Positions 7,359-16,647 are shown, numbered from the stretch's first letter. The stretch: 64,000 nucleotides of DNA from Halobellus captivus (GCF_007655485.1 NZ_VJXQ01000004.1:43182-107181); one strand, 5' to 3'. The notes: generated by a model not told the origin, from the sequence alone. Program-made: numbers and translations.

Positions 7359-10058
7359 CTATGCCGAGACGCTCTCGGCCCGTCCGCGCGTCGACGTCGA
7401 CTCACGCTTGTTCTTCGCGACGAGGGCGACGAAGAGGGCGAACCCGACGCCCCGCAGGGCGAGATCCAGCAAAAGCGCGTTGACGGAGATCGTCACGCCG
7501 AAGACGCCGAGGAGATCGAACACCGCCGACGAGAGGAGGCCGGGGGCCATCAACAGCAGCGAACTGAGTGCGAACCCGGTCCGCTCGATTCGGTTGACGT
7601 TCCCGTACAGTGTTCCGATGACGGTCGCACCGAGGGCGATGACGCCGAGGAACACTCCGATTACGGGGACCAGGATCTCGGGGACGGAGTACGACAGTTC
7701 CGCGAGGTCGGCGAAGTTGACGACGCGGTGCTGTTCGCGGAGGGGCAACTCCGCGGCGTTTTCCTTCCGGCGAAGGAGGACGATTCCCGGAGCGAGCACG
7801 AAGGCGAAGGGGACGATCGCCTTGTTCAGCGACAGCGAGAACGCCTTGACGCCCGTCTCGAAGGGATCTGACTTCGCGACCCCGCTCGCCGCGTAGGCGG
7901 CGACGGCCACGGGCGGCGTGATGTCCGCGATGACGCCGAAGTAGAGGATGAACAGGTGTGCGGCGAGCAGCGGGATCCCGAACTCGACCAGCGGCGTTGC
8001 GAGCATCGAGATCAGGATGATGTAGGTGACGGTCGTGGGCATTCCCATTCCGAGGATGATGCTGGCGACTGCGGTCACGAGTAACATCACGACGATCGAG
8101 CCGCCTGAGAGCGCGAGGAGCAGCGACGTGAGGTTCGGACCGAGCCCCGAGACGCTGATGACGCCGGGGATGATACCCGCCGCGGCGACGGCGATCACGA
8201 CGGGGACGGCGGTCCGCGCGCCCTCCTCCATCGACTTGATCACGAACGTCCCCACGCGGAACAGTTGGTTCTCATCGAGGTCGCGACCGGTGATCTCGCT
8301 GGCAGTCTCGGCCGAACTCTGTATGGTCGGGTTAAGCGCCAACACTTTCGACTCCATCTTGGGATGAGTCAGCATCGTGATCGCGCTGGCGAGCATCGCG
8401 TACCAGCCGATCCGGGGGCCGATGACCGAGAACGCCTCTTCGAGTCCGACGCCCGCGCCACTGGCTCCGGTAAGGGCTCCGGTCACGGCGACTCCCGTGA
8501 GAGCGTAGGTCGCGAGTTCGACGCCGAAGATGACTGTGAGAGAGCCGAGGAGGAACGCGCGAGTGTCATCGTTATACGCCGCGATGAACGCGATGAGGGC
8601 GACGAGGGCGACGAGCGTAAACCACGCGGAACGGGAGACCGAAAGCCGCTCGATGATGAGGTAATACAGGAGGAGGAAGATCGGAACGAGGTAGAACCAG
8701 CCCCGCTTCAGATGCGATCGAAGCGGCGTCGTCTCCTCGAGTCCGCCGATTCCCTCCTGCACCGCTTTGAGGTGCACCATCACCCAGACACCGAAGAAGA
8801 ACACAATTGCGGGAATCGTCGCGAGAACGATGATTTCGCGGAACGGCGTGGCGGTGTACTGGACCATCAGGAAGGCCGCGGCTCCCATCACCGGGGGGAG
8901 GATCTGCCCGCCCGAGGACGCCGAGGATTCGACGGCTCCGGAGAACTCCGGAGAGTAGCCGGAGCGCTTCATCAGCGGGATCGTGAACGCGCCCGTCGTG
9001 ACAGTGTTCGCGATCGACGATCCCGAGATCGTTCCCATGAACCCGCTCGCGAGAATACTCGCTTTCGCGGGGCCGCCCTTCCGCTTTCCCGTGGCCGAGT
9101 ACGCGAGGTCGATGAACCACTGCCCCGCGCCGCTCATCTCGAGGAACGACCCGAACAGGATGAAGATGTAAATGAAGCTGACGGAGACCGTAACCGGAAT
9201 ACCGAAAACACCGTTTTCGGTGTTGTACCAGAGATTCTGAACGATGTCCGGCCACGTCAGTTCCGGGATGGCGAGCAGTCCGAGAAATGGTGTTCCAGAA
9301 CTTATGAGGTACCCCCATCGGGCGTAGACGATAAACGTCGCGACGATGAGCATCAGCGGGAGGCCGAGCGTCCGCCGGGTCGCTTCCAGTACGAGGAGGA
9401 CGCCGATGACGCCCAGAATCATCGCGTAGGAGTACTCGCTGATGAACGGGACGCCGCCCAAAACCGGTTCGAGAAACGTGTAGATCTCGGTGACCGGACG
9501 GCCGGATTCGAGACCGAACACGCGCATATCCTGGATCTCGGGGAACTCCATTATGAAATAGATCGCCGACAGCGCCGCAGCGATCATACAGAGTACGTCG
9601 AACGGCGTGACGCGACTGCGGTGCGGATCGAGGAAGGTCCAGCGGACGATGGCCCGAACCCGACCGAAGATGCTCGATACCGGATTATTCGACCCGACTG
9701 CGGACTCCATCGTCTCGTTCACACGGCCGAGACCACGTGCAACGAACCCGTCGCCCATACTTGCCGGGAACATCAAGAACGTGAGTACGAGTGCGAACGC
9801 GACGTGGATCGCATTCGCCTGCAAGAGCTGCAAGGAGATCTGGAGGTTCTCGACGACCGGCAGCGGAATCGTGAACGTGAAGCTACGCGCCGCGAGTGCC
9901 AACTGAAACAGCGAGAACGCGATCCCGATGACGGCGACGGCGAGGGCGGCGAGGCCCTTCAGGGACCGTCGCCGTTCGATCTCCTCGATGAGCTCTTCGG
10001 CCTCCTCTTTCGTTATCTCTGCGTCCATCTCGCCGTCTGCTGCGTTGTTCGTACTCAT
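7359..10058 (-). CDS. TRAP transporter fused permease (DctQ-DctM, TAXI type)
   Basis: The protein has 899 residues and about 20 hydrophobic segments. It fuses the small (DctQ) and large (DctM) TRAP permease subunits; the DctM part carries G-A-A-A-F-L-M-V-Q-Y and G-M-G-M-P-T-T-V-T-Y. The C-terminal 180 residues resemble the DUF3394 extension typical of TAXI-type permeases. It moves an organic acid, perhaps glutamate or another carboxylate, using the sodium gradient. Its ATG overlaps the stop of the DUF1850 gene (ATGA at 10055-10058), so the two are translationally coupled. The receptor gene lies just upstream, giving a complete three-gene transporter. Confidence 0.93.
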   Translation of the reverse strand: MSTNNAADGEMDAEITKEEAEELIEEIERRRSLKGLAALAVAVIGIAFSLFQLALAARSFTFTIPLPVVENLQISLQLLQANAIHVAFALVLTFLMFPASMGDGFVARGLGRVNETMESAVGSNNPVSSIFGRVRAIVRWTFLDPHRSRVTPFDVLCMIAAALSAIYFIMEFPEIQDMRVFGLESGRPVTEIYTFLEPVLGGVPFISEYSYAMILGVIGVLLVLEATRRTLGLPLMLIVATFIVYARWGYLISSGTPFLGLLAIPELTWPDIVQNLWYNTENGVFGIPVTVSVSFIYIFILFGSFLEMSGAGQWFIDLAYSATGKRKGGPAKASILASGFMGTISGSSIANTVTTGAFTIPLMKRSGYSPEFSGAVESSASSGGQILPPVMGAAAFLMVQYTATPFREIIVLATIPAIVFFFGVWVMVHLKAVQEGIGGLEETTPLRSHLKRGWFYLVPIFLLLYYLIIERLSVSRSAWFTLVALVALIAFIAAYNDDTRAFLLGSLTVIFGVELATYALTGVAVTGALTGASGAGVGLEEAFSVIGPRIGWYAMLASAITMLTHPKMESKVLALNPTIQSSAETASEITGRDLDENQLFRVGTFVIKSMEEGARTAVPVVIAVAAAGIIPGVISVSGLGPNLTSLLLALSGGSIVVMLLVTAVASIILGMGMPTTVTYIILISMLATPLVEFGIPLLAAHLFILYFGVIADITPPVAVAAYAASGVAKSDPFETGVKAFSLSLNKAIVPFAFVLAPGIVLLRRKENAAELPLREQHRVVNFADLAELSYSVPEILVPVIGVFLGVIALGATVIGTLYGNVNRIERTGFALSSLLLMAPGLLSSAVFDLLGVFGVTISVNALLLDLALRGVGFALFVALVAKNKRESTSTRGRAESVSA

Positions 10059-10549
10059 AGGAGCATCGTCATCAGTGACTGCCGCTCGATGTGGATTCGA
10101 ACGTCGTTCGCGTTCGCCGCTGCGACCAGGTCGTACTGTCGGTCGTCGACGATCAGCGTGTGACCTGCGATCTCTCCGGGAGAGACCGACAGCGTTTCCA
10201 ACTCCGTGATCGGCTCGTCAGGCTCGTAGACGAGCGTCCCGTTGACGTTCGTGACGTTGACCCGGGATGGGAGACCCCAGCCGTAGGACTCGAACTCCAT
10301 CCGCGTGTTCACGAGCGTCTCGCCCGAAACCCGGTATTCGTCGTACACGCGGGACTTTTCGACGCTGTGCATATATTCGAGCCCGACCGTACTCCCATCG
10401 TCAACGGGTTGCGTAATATACTGTTCGCCCGTGTCGACGTCCTCGACGACTAGCACTGCCTGTGTCGGGACGATCGTAATCGCGACGAGAAGCGCGCCTG
10501 CGAGGAGGAGCGCCACGGCTCTCACCTTCGAAGCCTTGGGACGCTCCAT
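10055..10549 (-). CDS. DUF1850 protein of the TAXI-TRAP operon
   Basis: This 164-residue protein has one N-terminal hydrophobic segment (signal or anchor, about residues 8-28) and an extracytoplasmic domain. The domain contains the DUF1850 signature Y-M-H-S-V-E-K-S-R-V-Y-D-E-Y. DUF1850 genes are commonly placed between a TAXI receptor and its fused permease, as here, so a role as accessory subunit of the transporter is likely although unproven. The ATG at 10549 is chosen over an in-frame ATG six codons upstream because the hydrophobic segment starts soon after it; either is possible. Confidence 0.8.
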   Translation of the reverse strand: MERPKASKVRAVALLLAGALLVAITIVPTQAVLVVEDVDTGEQYITQPVDDGSTVGLEYMHSVEKSRVYDEYRVSGETLVNTRMEFESYGWGLPSRVNVTNVNGTLVYEPDEPITELETLSVSPGEIAGHTLIVDDRQYDLVAAANANDVRIHIERQSLMTMLL

Positions 10550-10687
10550 ACTCGTCTTTCGATTCACCGGTTCAAATAATTAAACGTGTTCTCTTGACGC
10601 CTACGATCGGGTGCGCGGAGTTCGCGTTGGCAACCCGCGGATCCGGAGTGACAACGAATGAGCCGCGGTTGACGACGAATCAATCGC

Positions 10688-10748
10688 CGGTGCGACGATC
10701 CGTCGGTGCGACGATCCGTCGGTGCGACGATCCGCCGGTACCGACGAT
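10688..10748. repeat. 16-bp tandem repeat, three copies plus a partial copy
   Basis: The unit CGGTGCGACGATCCGT occurs at 10688-10703 and 10704-10719, with one mismatch at 10720-10735 and a degenerate part-copy to 10748. The array ends 11 bp before the TAXI receptor stop codon (10760) and lies inside the transporter operon, between receptor and DUF1850 genes. It could affect mRNA stability or processing between receptor and permease, which are needed in different amounts. Confidence 0.85.
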
Positions 10749-10759
10749 GTGCCGCGCGA

Positions 10760-11815
10760 TTACTCGCCGAAGTACGCCGCTGCGCCTTCGTGAAGCTCGA
10801 TCGACATCCCGTCCTGTGCGCTGTCGACGGTGATGAAGTCGGTCTTGATCGTGAGGCTGTCGAGGTTGTCGAAGATGGCCGCAGTGATCGCCTCGACGGT
10901 GTCGGCGGGCACGCCAGCGTGGGTCGCGATCATCGCCTGCACGGCGACCGTCTCGATGTCCTCGTCGACGCCGGTGTACGTTCCGCCCGGAATCGTGTCG
11001 TCGGCGAACCAGGAGGCCGCCTCCTTGACGGCCTCGCGGTTCTCTCCTTCGATGGGGACGATCTGAACGTCGTTCGTGTTGGCGAGGTCTTCGATCGCGC
11101 CGACGGGCCACCCGCCGACGACGAAGGCCGCGTCGATGTCGCCGTTCGCGAGCTGCTCGGAAGCCTGCGAGAACCCGGCGTTCTGCTCGTTGAAGTCCGT
11201 GACCCCGACTGCTTCGAGGATCTGCAGCGCGTTGACCTGCGTCCCCGAGCCGAGGTCGCCGGTGTTGATCGTCGCGCCGCTGAGATCGTCGAGCGTCTCG
11301 ATGCCGCTCTCTGCGAGCGTGACGAGCGTGATCGTTTCTGGGTACAAGGTCGCGACGCCGCGGAGGTTCTCGATGGCGTTATCCTGGAACGTCTCGATGC
11401 CCGTCCCGTTGCGCGCGAAGTACGCGATGTCGTTTTGAATCAGCGCGAAGTCTGCGGACTCGCTGGCGAGGCTGCCGACGTTCTCGACGCTCGCACCCGT
11501 CGATTGGACGTTCAGCGAGAAATCCGTGTTCTCCTCGACGATGGTCTTGATCTCGTTCGACAGCGGGTAGTACGTCCCGCCGGTGCCACCCGCGTGCCAA
11601 CTCAGACGCGACGCGGTCCCGCCGTCGTCGCCCGTTTCGGTTTCGGTTGCCGTGTCTTCGCCGCCGTCCCCGCTGCCGTCGTCACCGTCCCCGCTTCCAT
11701 CACCGCTCCCGTCACCGCTTCCGTCGCCACCGTTGCCGCTACATCCAGCGAGTGCGGCGACACCTGCGAGACCGGCCGCTTCGAGAAATCTTCGTCGAGT
11801 TTCTTCGGATGACAT
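10760..11815 (-). CDS. TAXI-family TRAP transporter substrate-binding lipoprotein
   Basis: This 351-residue protein starts with a Tat signal (R-R-R-F-L-E-A-A-G) leading to the lipobox A-L-A-G-C at residue 25. A Gly/Ser/Asp-rich linker of about 40 residues follows, which tethers haloarchaeal binding proteins to the membrane. From residue about 75 (W-H-A-G-G-T-G-G-T-Y-Y-P) it is a TAXI-type receptor (TRAP-associated extracytoplasmic immunogenic protein). It captures the substrate outside the cell and hands it to the fused permease encoded downstream. It is the first gene of the operon and has a TATA box 31 nt before its ATG. Confidence 0.92.
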   Translation of the reverse strand: MSSEETRRRFLEAAGLAGVAALAGCSGNGGDGSGDGSGDGSGDGDDGSGDGGEDTATETETGDDGGTASRLSWHAGGTGGTYYPLSNEIKTIVEENTDFSLNVQSTGASVENVGSLASESADFALIQNDIAYFARNGTGIETFQDNAIENLRGVATLYPETITLVTLAESGIETLDDLSGATINTGDLGSGTQVNALQILEAVGVTDFNEQNAGFSQASEQLANGDIDAAFVVGGWPVGAIEDLANTNDVQIVPIEGENREAVKEAASWFADDTIPGGTYTGVDEDIETVAVQAMIATHAGVPADTVEAITAAIFDNLDSLTIKTDFITVDSAQDGMSIELHEGAAAYFGE

Positions 11816-11840
11816 ACCAACTCACAGTAACACTACGGAG

Positions 11841-11849
11841 GTTTAAATC
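11841..11849 (-). promoter_or_regulatory. TATA box of the TAXI-TRAP operon
   Basis: On the minus strand GATTTAAAC is centred 31 nt upstream of the receptor ATG at 11815, the spacing expected for a nearly leaderless haloarchaeal transcript. Confidence 0.6.
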
Positions 11850-12199
11850 TCTGGCTATTTCGCATCGAAACCAAAACATACTCGAATTATTTGGTCAGTA
11901 AACTTCTCGTAATGGCTGCAAATTTCGATAAACAGTATATGTTGATTTTCCAATGTTTGTTATATGGTGTGTAATATCTCGGCTCTCCGAGAGCAATATA
12001 ATACACCGTACTATCAAACCCCAACCGTTATTAACCGTCTATTACGGGACCTCAACAACACCACTATGTCCGTAGTAACACGGACACGCATACCAAAAAG
12101 GCGGGAGAATTCAGCGCTTCTGTTCTCTCTGATATCCGGACCTCGAAATACCGCGTTCGGTGTTCGAAACGCGACACCTCGAAGCGCCAGCAGCGGTAA
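11850..12199. other. AT-rich intergenic region
   Basis: About 350 bases of clearly lower G+C than the surroundings lie between the TRAP operon promoter and the aldo/keto reductase stop codon. A plus-strand frame (11964-12509) enters the reductase gene but looks non-coding. I see short AT-rich TATA-like strings and no gene. Confidence 0.6.
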
Positions 12200-13048
12200 T
12201 TACTCGGTTAACCGCCGCATTTCGGCGTCGGATAGTTCGAGGTGCGACGCAGCCACGTTCTCTTTGAGGTGCGGTATCGACGACGTCCCGGGAATCGGCA
12301 GGACTACGGGAGAACGTTGGAGCAGCCACGCGAGTGCGACCTGGTACTCCGAGGCGTCGTGGCTCTCGGCGATCTCCGCGAGAACTGACGATTTCTCGCC
12401 GAGGTCCCCCGCGCCCAGCGGGAAATACGGAATGAAGCCGATGTCCGCCGATTCACAGACGTCGAGTACGTCCGCGGAGTCGCGGACCGTCAGATTGTAC
12501 TGGTTCTGAACGGTCGCGATGTCGGCGATCTCTCGGGCGGCCTCCAACTGATCGACGCTGACGTTACTCAGTCCGATGTGCTCGATTACGCCGTCGTCTT
12601 TCAACTCGGCGAGCGCGGTCACCGATGTCTCGAAGTCGACCTCGGGATCGGGTCGGTGATACTGATATAAATCGATGCAGTCCACGCCGAGCCGATCGAG
12701 GCTGCAGAGGAGCGCGTTCCTGAGCGAGTCCGGATCTCCCCGCTTGAGCCATTCTCCCTCGCGGTTTCTGAGCAGTCCGCCCTTCGTCGCGATCACGACG
12801 TCGTCCGCATACGGCGAGAGCGTCTCGCGGATCAGTCGCTCGCTGACGCCGGGACCGTACGAATCGGCGGTGTCGATGAAATCGATCCCGAGACTCACGG
12901 CCGTTTGGAGAACTCGCTTGGCGTTTTCGACGTTTTCGGGTTCGCCGAGGACGTTGTCGCCGGTCAGTCGCAGCGCACCGAATCCGAGCCGGTGAACGGT
13001 CAGTTCCCCGCCGATATCGAACGTGCCGCTCGCGTTTCGTCGTGTCAC
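12200..13048 (-). CDS. Aldo/keto reductase
   Basis: This 282-residue (beta/alpha)8 oxidoreductase has all four catalytic residues of the family: Asp and Tyr in D-T-A-D-S-Y-G-P, Lys in A-T-K-G-G and His in Y-Q-Y-H-R-P-D. The C-terminal P-I-P-G-T-S-S segment is the NADP(H)-binding site. The substrate is unknown. The start is a GTG at 13048. It is transcribed divergently from the arsenic operon, sharing a 258-bp region with it; whether it takes part in arsenic stress is unclear. Confidence 0.9.
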   Translation of the reverse strand: MTRRNASGTFDIGGELTVHRLGFGALRLTGDNVLGEPENVENAKRVLQTAVSLGIDFIDTADSYGPGVSERLIRETLSPYADDVVIATKGGLLRNREGEWLKRGDPDSLRNALLCSLDRLGVDCIDLYQYHRPDPEVDFETSVTALAELKDDGVIEHIGLSNVSVDQLEAAREIADIATVQNQYNLTVRDSADVLDVCESADIGFIPYFPLGAGDLGEKSSVLAEIAESHDASEYQVALAWLLQRSPVVLPIPGTSSIPHLKENVAASHLELSDAEMRRLTE

Positions 13049-13203
13049 TGTGATCTCTCAGACGGGCACATCACCTAAAACCAACCGGGTACAATCTGTG
13101 CGACCTCGTTCTTCGGTCAGTCCAATCGATCCCGCGTCATCTGTAGTGAACGCCGATTCCAACGCCTCCATTGATTCTGATTTTGCTCAATCGTATTTAG
13201 TAC

Positions 13204-13224
13204 AAACTATTTAAAATATAGTTT
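13204..13224. promoter_or_regulatory. Inverted repeat over the arsR TATA box, probable operator
   Basis: AAACTAT (13204-13210) and ATAGTTT (13218-13224) form a perfect 7-bp inverted repeat around a TTAAAAT spacer that looks like the TATA box. Transcription would start near 13245, leaving a leader of about 60 nt before the arsR ATG. An ArsR-type repressor bound here would block the TATA-binding protein. A second palindrome, TTCAATTGAA (13293-13302), lies just before the ATG. Confidence 0.6.
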
Positions 13225-13306
13225 ATATTCTATCTTGTACCATTCAACTCGGCTCTATCAGGAGCCTCTCGAAACACTTACTTTAGAATCCATTCAATTG
13301 AAACCG

Positions 13307-13759
13307 ATGTCAACCGCGACTCGTCGACTGCAACGCTATCTCGAAGACGAACTCGTCGACTGCCGATCCGAGGACGTCGACCGACGGCTCGACGAACTGG
13401 ACGCGCTCGAATCCGTACTCTCCGACGAGCAAATTGGGGCGGATCTCGACGTGCTCTCCGCGCTGTCGAACGAGACGCGGTACAAACTCGTTCGGCTCCT
13501 CGTGGCGGCCGAAGAGGAGTTATGCGTCTGCGAACTGAACGCGATGGTCGACGCCAGCGAGAGTGCGATCAGCCACGCGCTCGGGACGCTCACCGACGCG
13601 GGCGTAGTGATCCGTCGCAAGGACGGTCGTTGGCGGAAGTACCGCGCCTCGAACGTCGCCGTCTCGTTGGTTACGCTCCTCGACGGGCTCGGACCGTCAG
13701 CGGCTGAACGTCCGCCCGCGTCGTCGAGGGACGCGAACGCGGGATGTGGATGCGAATGA
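13307..13759 (+). CDS. arsR: ArsR-family arsenic-responsive repressor
   Basis: This 150-residue winged-helix protein begins its HTH around residue 45 (L-S-A-L-S-N-E-T-R-Y-K-L-V). The recognition region carries E-L-C-V-C-E-L, with Cys73 and Cys75, the classic ArsR arsenite/antimonite-binding motif. A second cysteine pair, C-G-C at 147-149, ends the protein and may complete or modify the site. It is the first gene of the arsenic operon and probably represses it. The ATG at 13307 is preferred over an upstream in-frame start at 13235, which would lie before the expected transcription start. Confidence 0.92.
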   Translation: MSTATRRLQRYLEDELVDCRSEDVDRRLDELDALESVLSDEQIGADLDVLSALSNETRYKLVRLLVAAEEELCVCELNAMVDASESAISHALGTLTDAGVVIRRKDGRWRKYRASNVAVSLVTLLDGLGPSAAERPPASSRDANAGCGCE

Positions 13760-14919
13760 GCGCCGCGGCCCGCGACCACGGACCGGACTGCGACTGCGAG
13801 TCCTGCGGCGATCCGCGGTCGATGGACGTGCTCGATAAGTACCTCACCGTCTGGATCTTCGGTGCGATGGCCGTCGGTGTCGGGCTCGGTTACGTCGCTC
13901 CCACGGTCACCCGACCGATTCAGAACCTCCACCTCGTCGAGATCGGCCTCGTGTTGATGATGTACCCGCCGCTCGCGAAAGCCGATTACTCGCAGTTGCG
14001 GACCGTCTTTCGGAACTGGCGGGTGCTCGGACTGAGTCTCATCCAGAACTGGCTCATCGGCCCCACGCTGATGTTCGGGCTGGCCGTGATCTTCTTCAGC
14101 GGTCTCGTTCCCGGACTCCCGGCGCGTCCGGAGTACTTTCTCGGGCTCGTCTTCATCGGGATGGCGCGCTGCATCGCGATGGTGCTCGTCTGGAACGAGT
14201 TGGCCGAGGGGTCGACCGAGTACGTGACCGGACTCGTCGCGTTCAACAGCCTCTTTCAGATCGTCACCTACGGCGTGTACGTCTGGTTCTTCGCGCTCTT
14301 CCTCCCGCCGCTTCTCGGAATGGAGTCGCTCGCCGCCGGGATCACGGCCTTCGATATCACGCCGATGCAGGTAGTCGAGGCGATCGTGATCTTCCTCGGG
14401 ATCCCGTTCGCGGGCGGGTTCCTCACCCGCTACGTCGGGACGCGTGCGAAGGGTCGCGAGTGGTACGACGAGCGGTTCGTGCCGAAGATCGAACCGCTCA
14501 CGCTCGTCGCGCTCCTCTTCACGGTGATCGTGATGTTCGCGACCCAGGGGGGAACGATCGTGGCCTCGCCGGGCGACGTTCTCCTCATTGCCGTCCCGCT
14601 GACGATCTACTTCGTCGTGATGTTCCTCGTGAGCTTCTGGATGGGCCGCGAGATCGGCGCTGACTACTCGACGACGACGGCGATCGGATTCACCGCGGCA
14701 TCGAACAACTTCGAGCTCGCGATCGCCGTCAGCGTCGCCGTGTTCGGCGTCGGCTCCGGCGTCGCCTTCGCGACCGTCGTCGGCCCGCTCATCGAGGTTC
14801 CCGTCTTGCTCGCGCTCGTCAACGTCGCGCTGTACTTCCAGCGTAGATTCGACTGGCGCGGCTTCGAGACCGGCGCGCTCGATTCGACCGCCGCGGAAGC
14901 GATCCCCGAAAACGACTGA
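13756..14919 (+). CDS. acr3: Arsenite efflux transporter, Acr3 family
   Basis: This 387-residue membrane protein with about ten helices exports arsenite. The Acr3 hallmark cysteine is present in M-A-R-C-I-A-M-V-L-V-W-N (Cys139). The start at 13756 overlaps the arsR stop codon (ATGA), indicating translational coupling. The N-terminal extension before the first helix contains Cys12, Cys14 and Cys17 (C-D-C-E-S-C), which could bind As(III) and pass it to the pore; this is an inference from the spacing. Confidence 0.94.
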   Translation: MSAAARDHGPDCDCESCGDPRSMDVLDKYLTVWIFGAMAVGVGLGYVAPTVTRPIQNLHLVEIGLVLMMYPPLAKADYSQLRTVFRNWRVLGLSLIQNWLIGPTLMFGLAVIFFSGLVPGLPARPEYFLGLVFIGMARCIAMVLVWNELAEGSTEYVTGLVAFNSLFQIVTYGVYVWFFALFLPPLLGMESLAAGITAFDITPMQVVEAIVIFLGIPFAGGFLTRYVGTRAKGREWYDERFVPKIEPLTLVALLFTVIVMFATQGGTIVASPGDVLLIAVPLTIYFVVMFLVSFWMGREIGADYSTTTAIGFTAASNNFELAIAVSVAVFGVGSGVAFATVVGPLIEVPVLLALVNVALYFQRRFDWRGFETGALDSTAAEAIPEND

Positions 14920-14932
14920 CCCCAATTCACCG

Positions 14933-15436
14933 ATGGCTCACAACACAGGCCCCACCGCCGAACCCTCGTCTGCTCGACCTGCCTCGTCCGATCACCCCGA
15001 TTCGACTCCCACGCGCATCGCGTTCGTCTGCGTGCAGAACGCGGGACGCTCGCAGATGGCGTATGCCTTCGCACAGCGCGAGTTGGAGCAGCGCGGCTTG
15101 GCGGACGATATCGAGCTACTCACCGGCGGGACGCGACCGACGGATCACGTTCACGAGGAGGTCGTCGACGCGATGGCCGACGTGGGCATCGACGTCTCGG
15201 GGCGAACGCCTCGGGAGATCACCTTCGAGGAAATCCGGTCGAGCGATTACGTCATCACGATGGGCTGTTCGGCCGAAGACGTCTGTCCAGCTGGCTGGGC
15301 GGGTGAGAACTGCGACTGGGGCCTTGACGATCCCGACGGGGAATCCTCATCGGCTGTCGCCCGAATCCGCGACGAGATCGAACGTCGCGTTCGCGGCCTG
15401 TTCGAAGAATTGGACACGTCCCCGCCTGAGAGGTAA
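14933..15436 (+). CDS. arsC: Arsenate reductase, low-molecular-weight phosphatase type
   Basis: This 167-residue protein has the phosphatase-like P-loop C-V-Q-N-A-G-R-S (Cys33, Arg39). Two further cysteine-containing segments (M-G-C-S-A-E-D-V-C-P and G-E-N-C-D-W) match thioredoxin- or thiol-coupled arsenate reductases, which reduce arsenate to arsenite for export by Acr3. A disordered, Pro/Ser-rich stretch of about 25 residues precedes the catalytic domain. It is the last gene of the operon, 13 bp after acr3. A pure tyrosine-phosphatase role is unlikely in this setting. Confidence 0.9.
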   Translation: MAHNTGPTAEPSSARPASSDHPDSTPTRIAFVCVQNAGRSQMAYAFAQRELEQRGLADDIELLTGGTRPTDHVHEEVVDAMADVGIDVSGRTPREITFEEIRSSDYVITMGCSAEDVCPAGWAGENCDWGLDDPDGESSSAVARIRDEIERRVRGLFEELDTSPPER

Positions 15437-15519
15437 TCGACCCCCTCGCGCTCCGCCGGTCACGAAGGTCCAATTCGCCACACTAACTGCGACAGTCACA
15501 CGGGAATCAGTTTTTCCGC

Positions 15520-16647
15520 CTACCAGCCGATCTCAGTCAACCCCTCCAGCAGCCGTTCGACGTCCGATTCGTTGTTGTAGACGTGCAGCGAGGCCCGGAC
15601 TGCGCCCTCGGGGGCCGGAAGCGATCGAACGATCACGTCGTACTCCTCGCGGAGCCGCTCGACGGTCGCATCCGGGTCGTCGACGCGGACGGTGACAAGC
15701 CCGGATTCGGGCTGGTGCGGGCTCACGAGCCGCCCTTCGGGGACGCCGTCGACGAACCGCCGCGCGAGGTCGTCGATATGGGCCTCTATCGTGTCGAGGC
15801 CGACCGATTCGAGAATGTCGATCGATTCCGACAGCGCCGCGTACGGCGCGGGGTTCGTCGTTCCGATCTCGAAGCGGGCCGCGCCGTCCTTCAGTTCGTA
15901 CTCCTCCGCACCTGACTCCTCGACGCTCCGATAGCCGATCTGGCCGGGATGGAGCTCCTCGACGACGTCCTCGTTCACGTAGAGGAAGCCGCCGCCCCAG
16001 AGGCCGAGCATCCACTTGTGACTCGCCATCGCGACGGCGTCCGCGCCCCACTCGCCCACGTCAACGTCGCACTGCCCCGGTACCTGCACGGCGTCGACAA
16101 GCACGCGCGCCCCGGCGTCGTGGGCGTCCGCCACCAGTTCTTCGACGGGCAAGTGCGTCCCGTAGTTCCACGTCAACGCGCTGAGACAGACGAGCTTCGC
16201 GTCGGCGACGGCGTCGCGATAGGCGTCGCGGTCGATTCTCCCGTCGGTCGTCCGCGCGATTCGGACCTCACAGCCCCGGCGTTCGAGCCGCTCCCAGGGA
16301 AGAATCCCGGCGGGGTGTTCGAGGTCGGTCCGGACGATCACGTCTCCCGATTCCCACTCCATCGCCCCGGCGATGCGGTTGATCCCGTCAGTCGTGCTCT
16401 GGGTCAGCGCGATTTCGTGGGCCTCGGCTCCGATGAACGAGGCGGCATCGGCGCGGGCGTCCTCGTAGACGCCGAAGGCGTACGGATAGGGTCCCGGATC
16501 GGCGGCTGATTCCCACTCGTGCCGTTCGATCGTCTCCTGGGCACGCTCGACCACCGGTCGCGGGCTCGGCCCGCTCGCCCCGGTGTTCAGATATCTCGCC
16601 TCCTCGAAGACCGGTGTGGACTTCCGAACCTCGGCTGGTGTCGCCAT
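15520..16647 (-). CDS. Class V aminotransferase (cysteine-desulfurase-like fold)
   Basis: This 375-residue PLP-dependent enzyme has the Schiff-base lysine at S-H-K-W-M (Lys211) after A-D-A-V-A-M-A. The N-terminus L-N-T-G-A-S-G-P-S-P and the T-Q-S-T-T-D-G-I-N segment are typical of class V aminotransferases. The cysteine loop expected of SufS or IscS is not evident, so sulfur transfer is not supported; an aminotransferase, lyase or isopenicillin-epimerase-like role is more likely. The ATG at 16647 is used because the longer frame adds 43 basic residues unlike haloarchaeal protein. Confidence 0.85.
   Translation of the reverse strand: MATPAEVRKSTPVFEEARYLNTGASGPSPRPVVERAQETIERHEWESAADPGPYPYAFGVYEDARADAASFIGAEAHEIALTQSTTDGINRIAGAMEWESGDVIVRTDLEHPAGILPWERLERRGCEVRIARTTDGRIDRDAYRDAVADAKLVCLSALTWNYGTHLPVEELVADAHDAGARVLVDAVQVPGQCDVDVGEWGADAVAMASHKWMLGLWGGGFLYVNEDVVEELHPGQIGYRSVEESGAEEYELKDGAARFEIGTTNPAPYAALSESIDILESVGLDTIEAHIDDLARRFVDGVPEGRLVSPHQPESGLVTVRVDDPDATVERLREEYDVIVRSLPAPEGAVRASLHVYNNESDVERLLEGLTEIGW

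Noticed and set aside
8265-10163. A 632-codon plus-strand open frame opposite the TRAP permease
   Set aside because: It is Arg/Asp/Glu-rich with no family pattern and mirrors the permease codons; it is a high-GC shadow frame.
13336-14925. A 529-codon minus-strand frame across arsR and acr3
   Set aside because: Low-complexity Arg/Glu/Asp/His sequence opposite two clear genes; a shadow frame.
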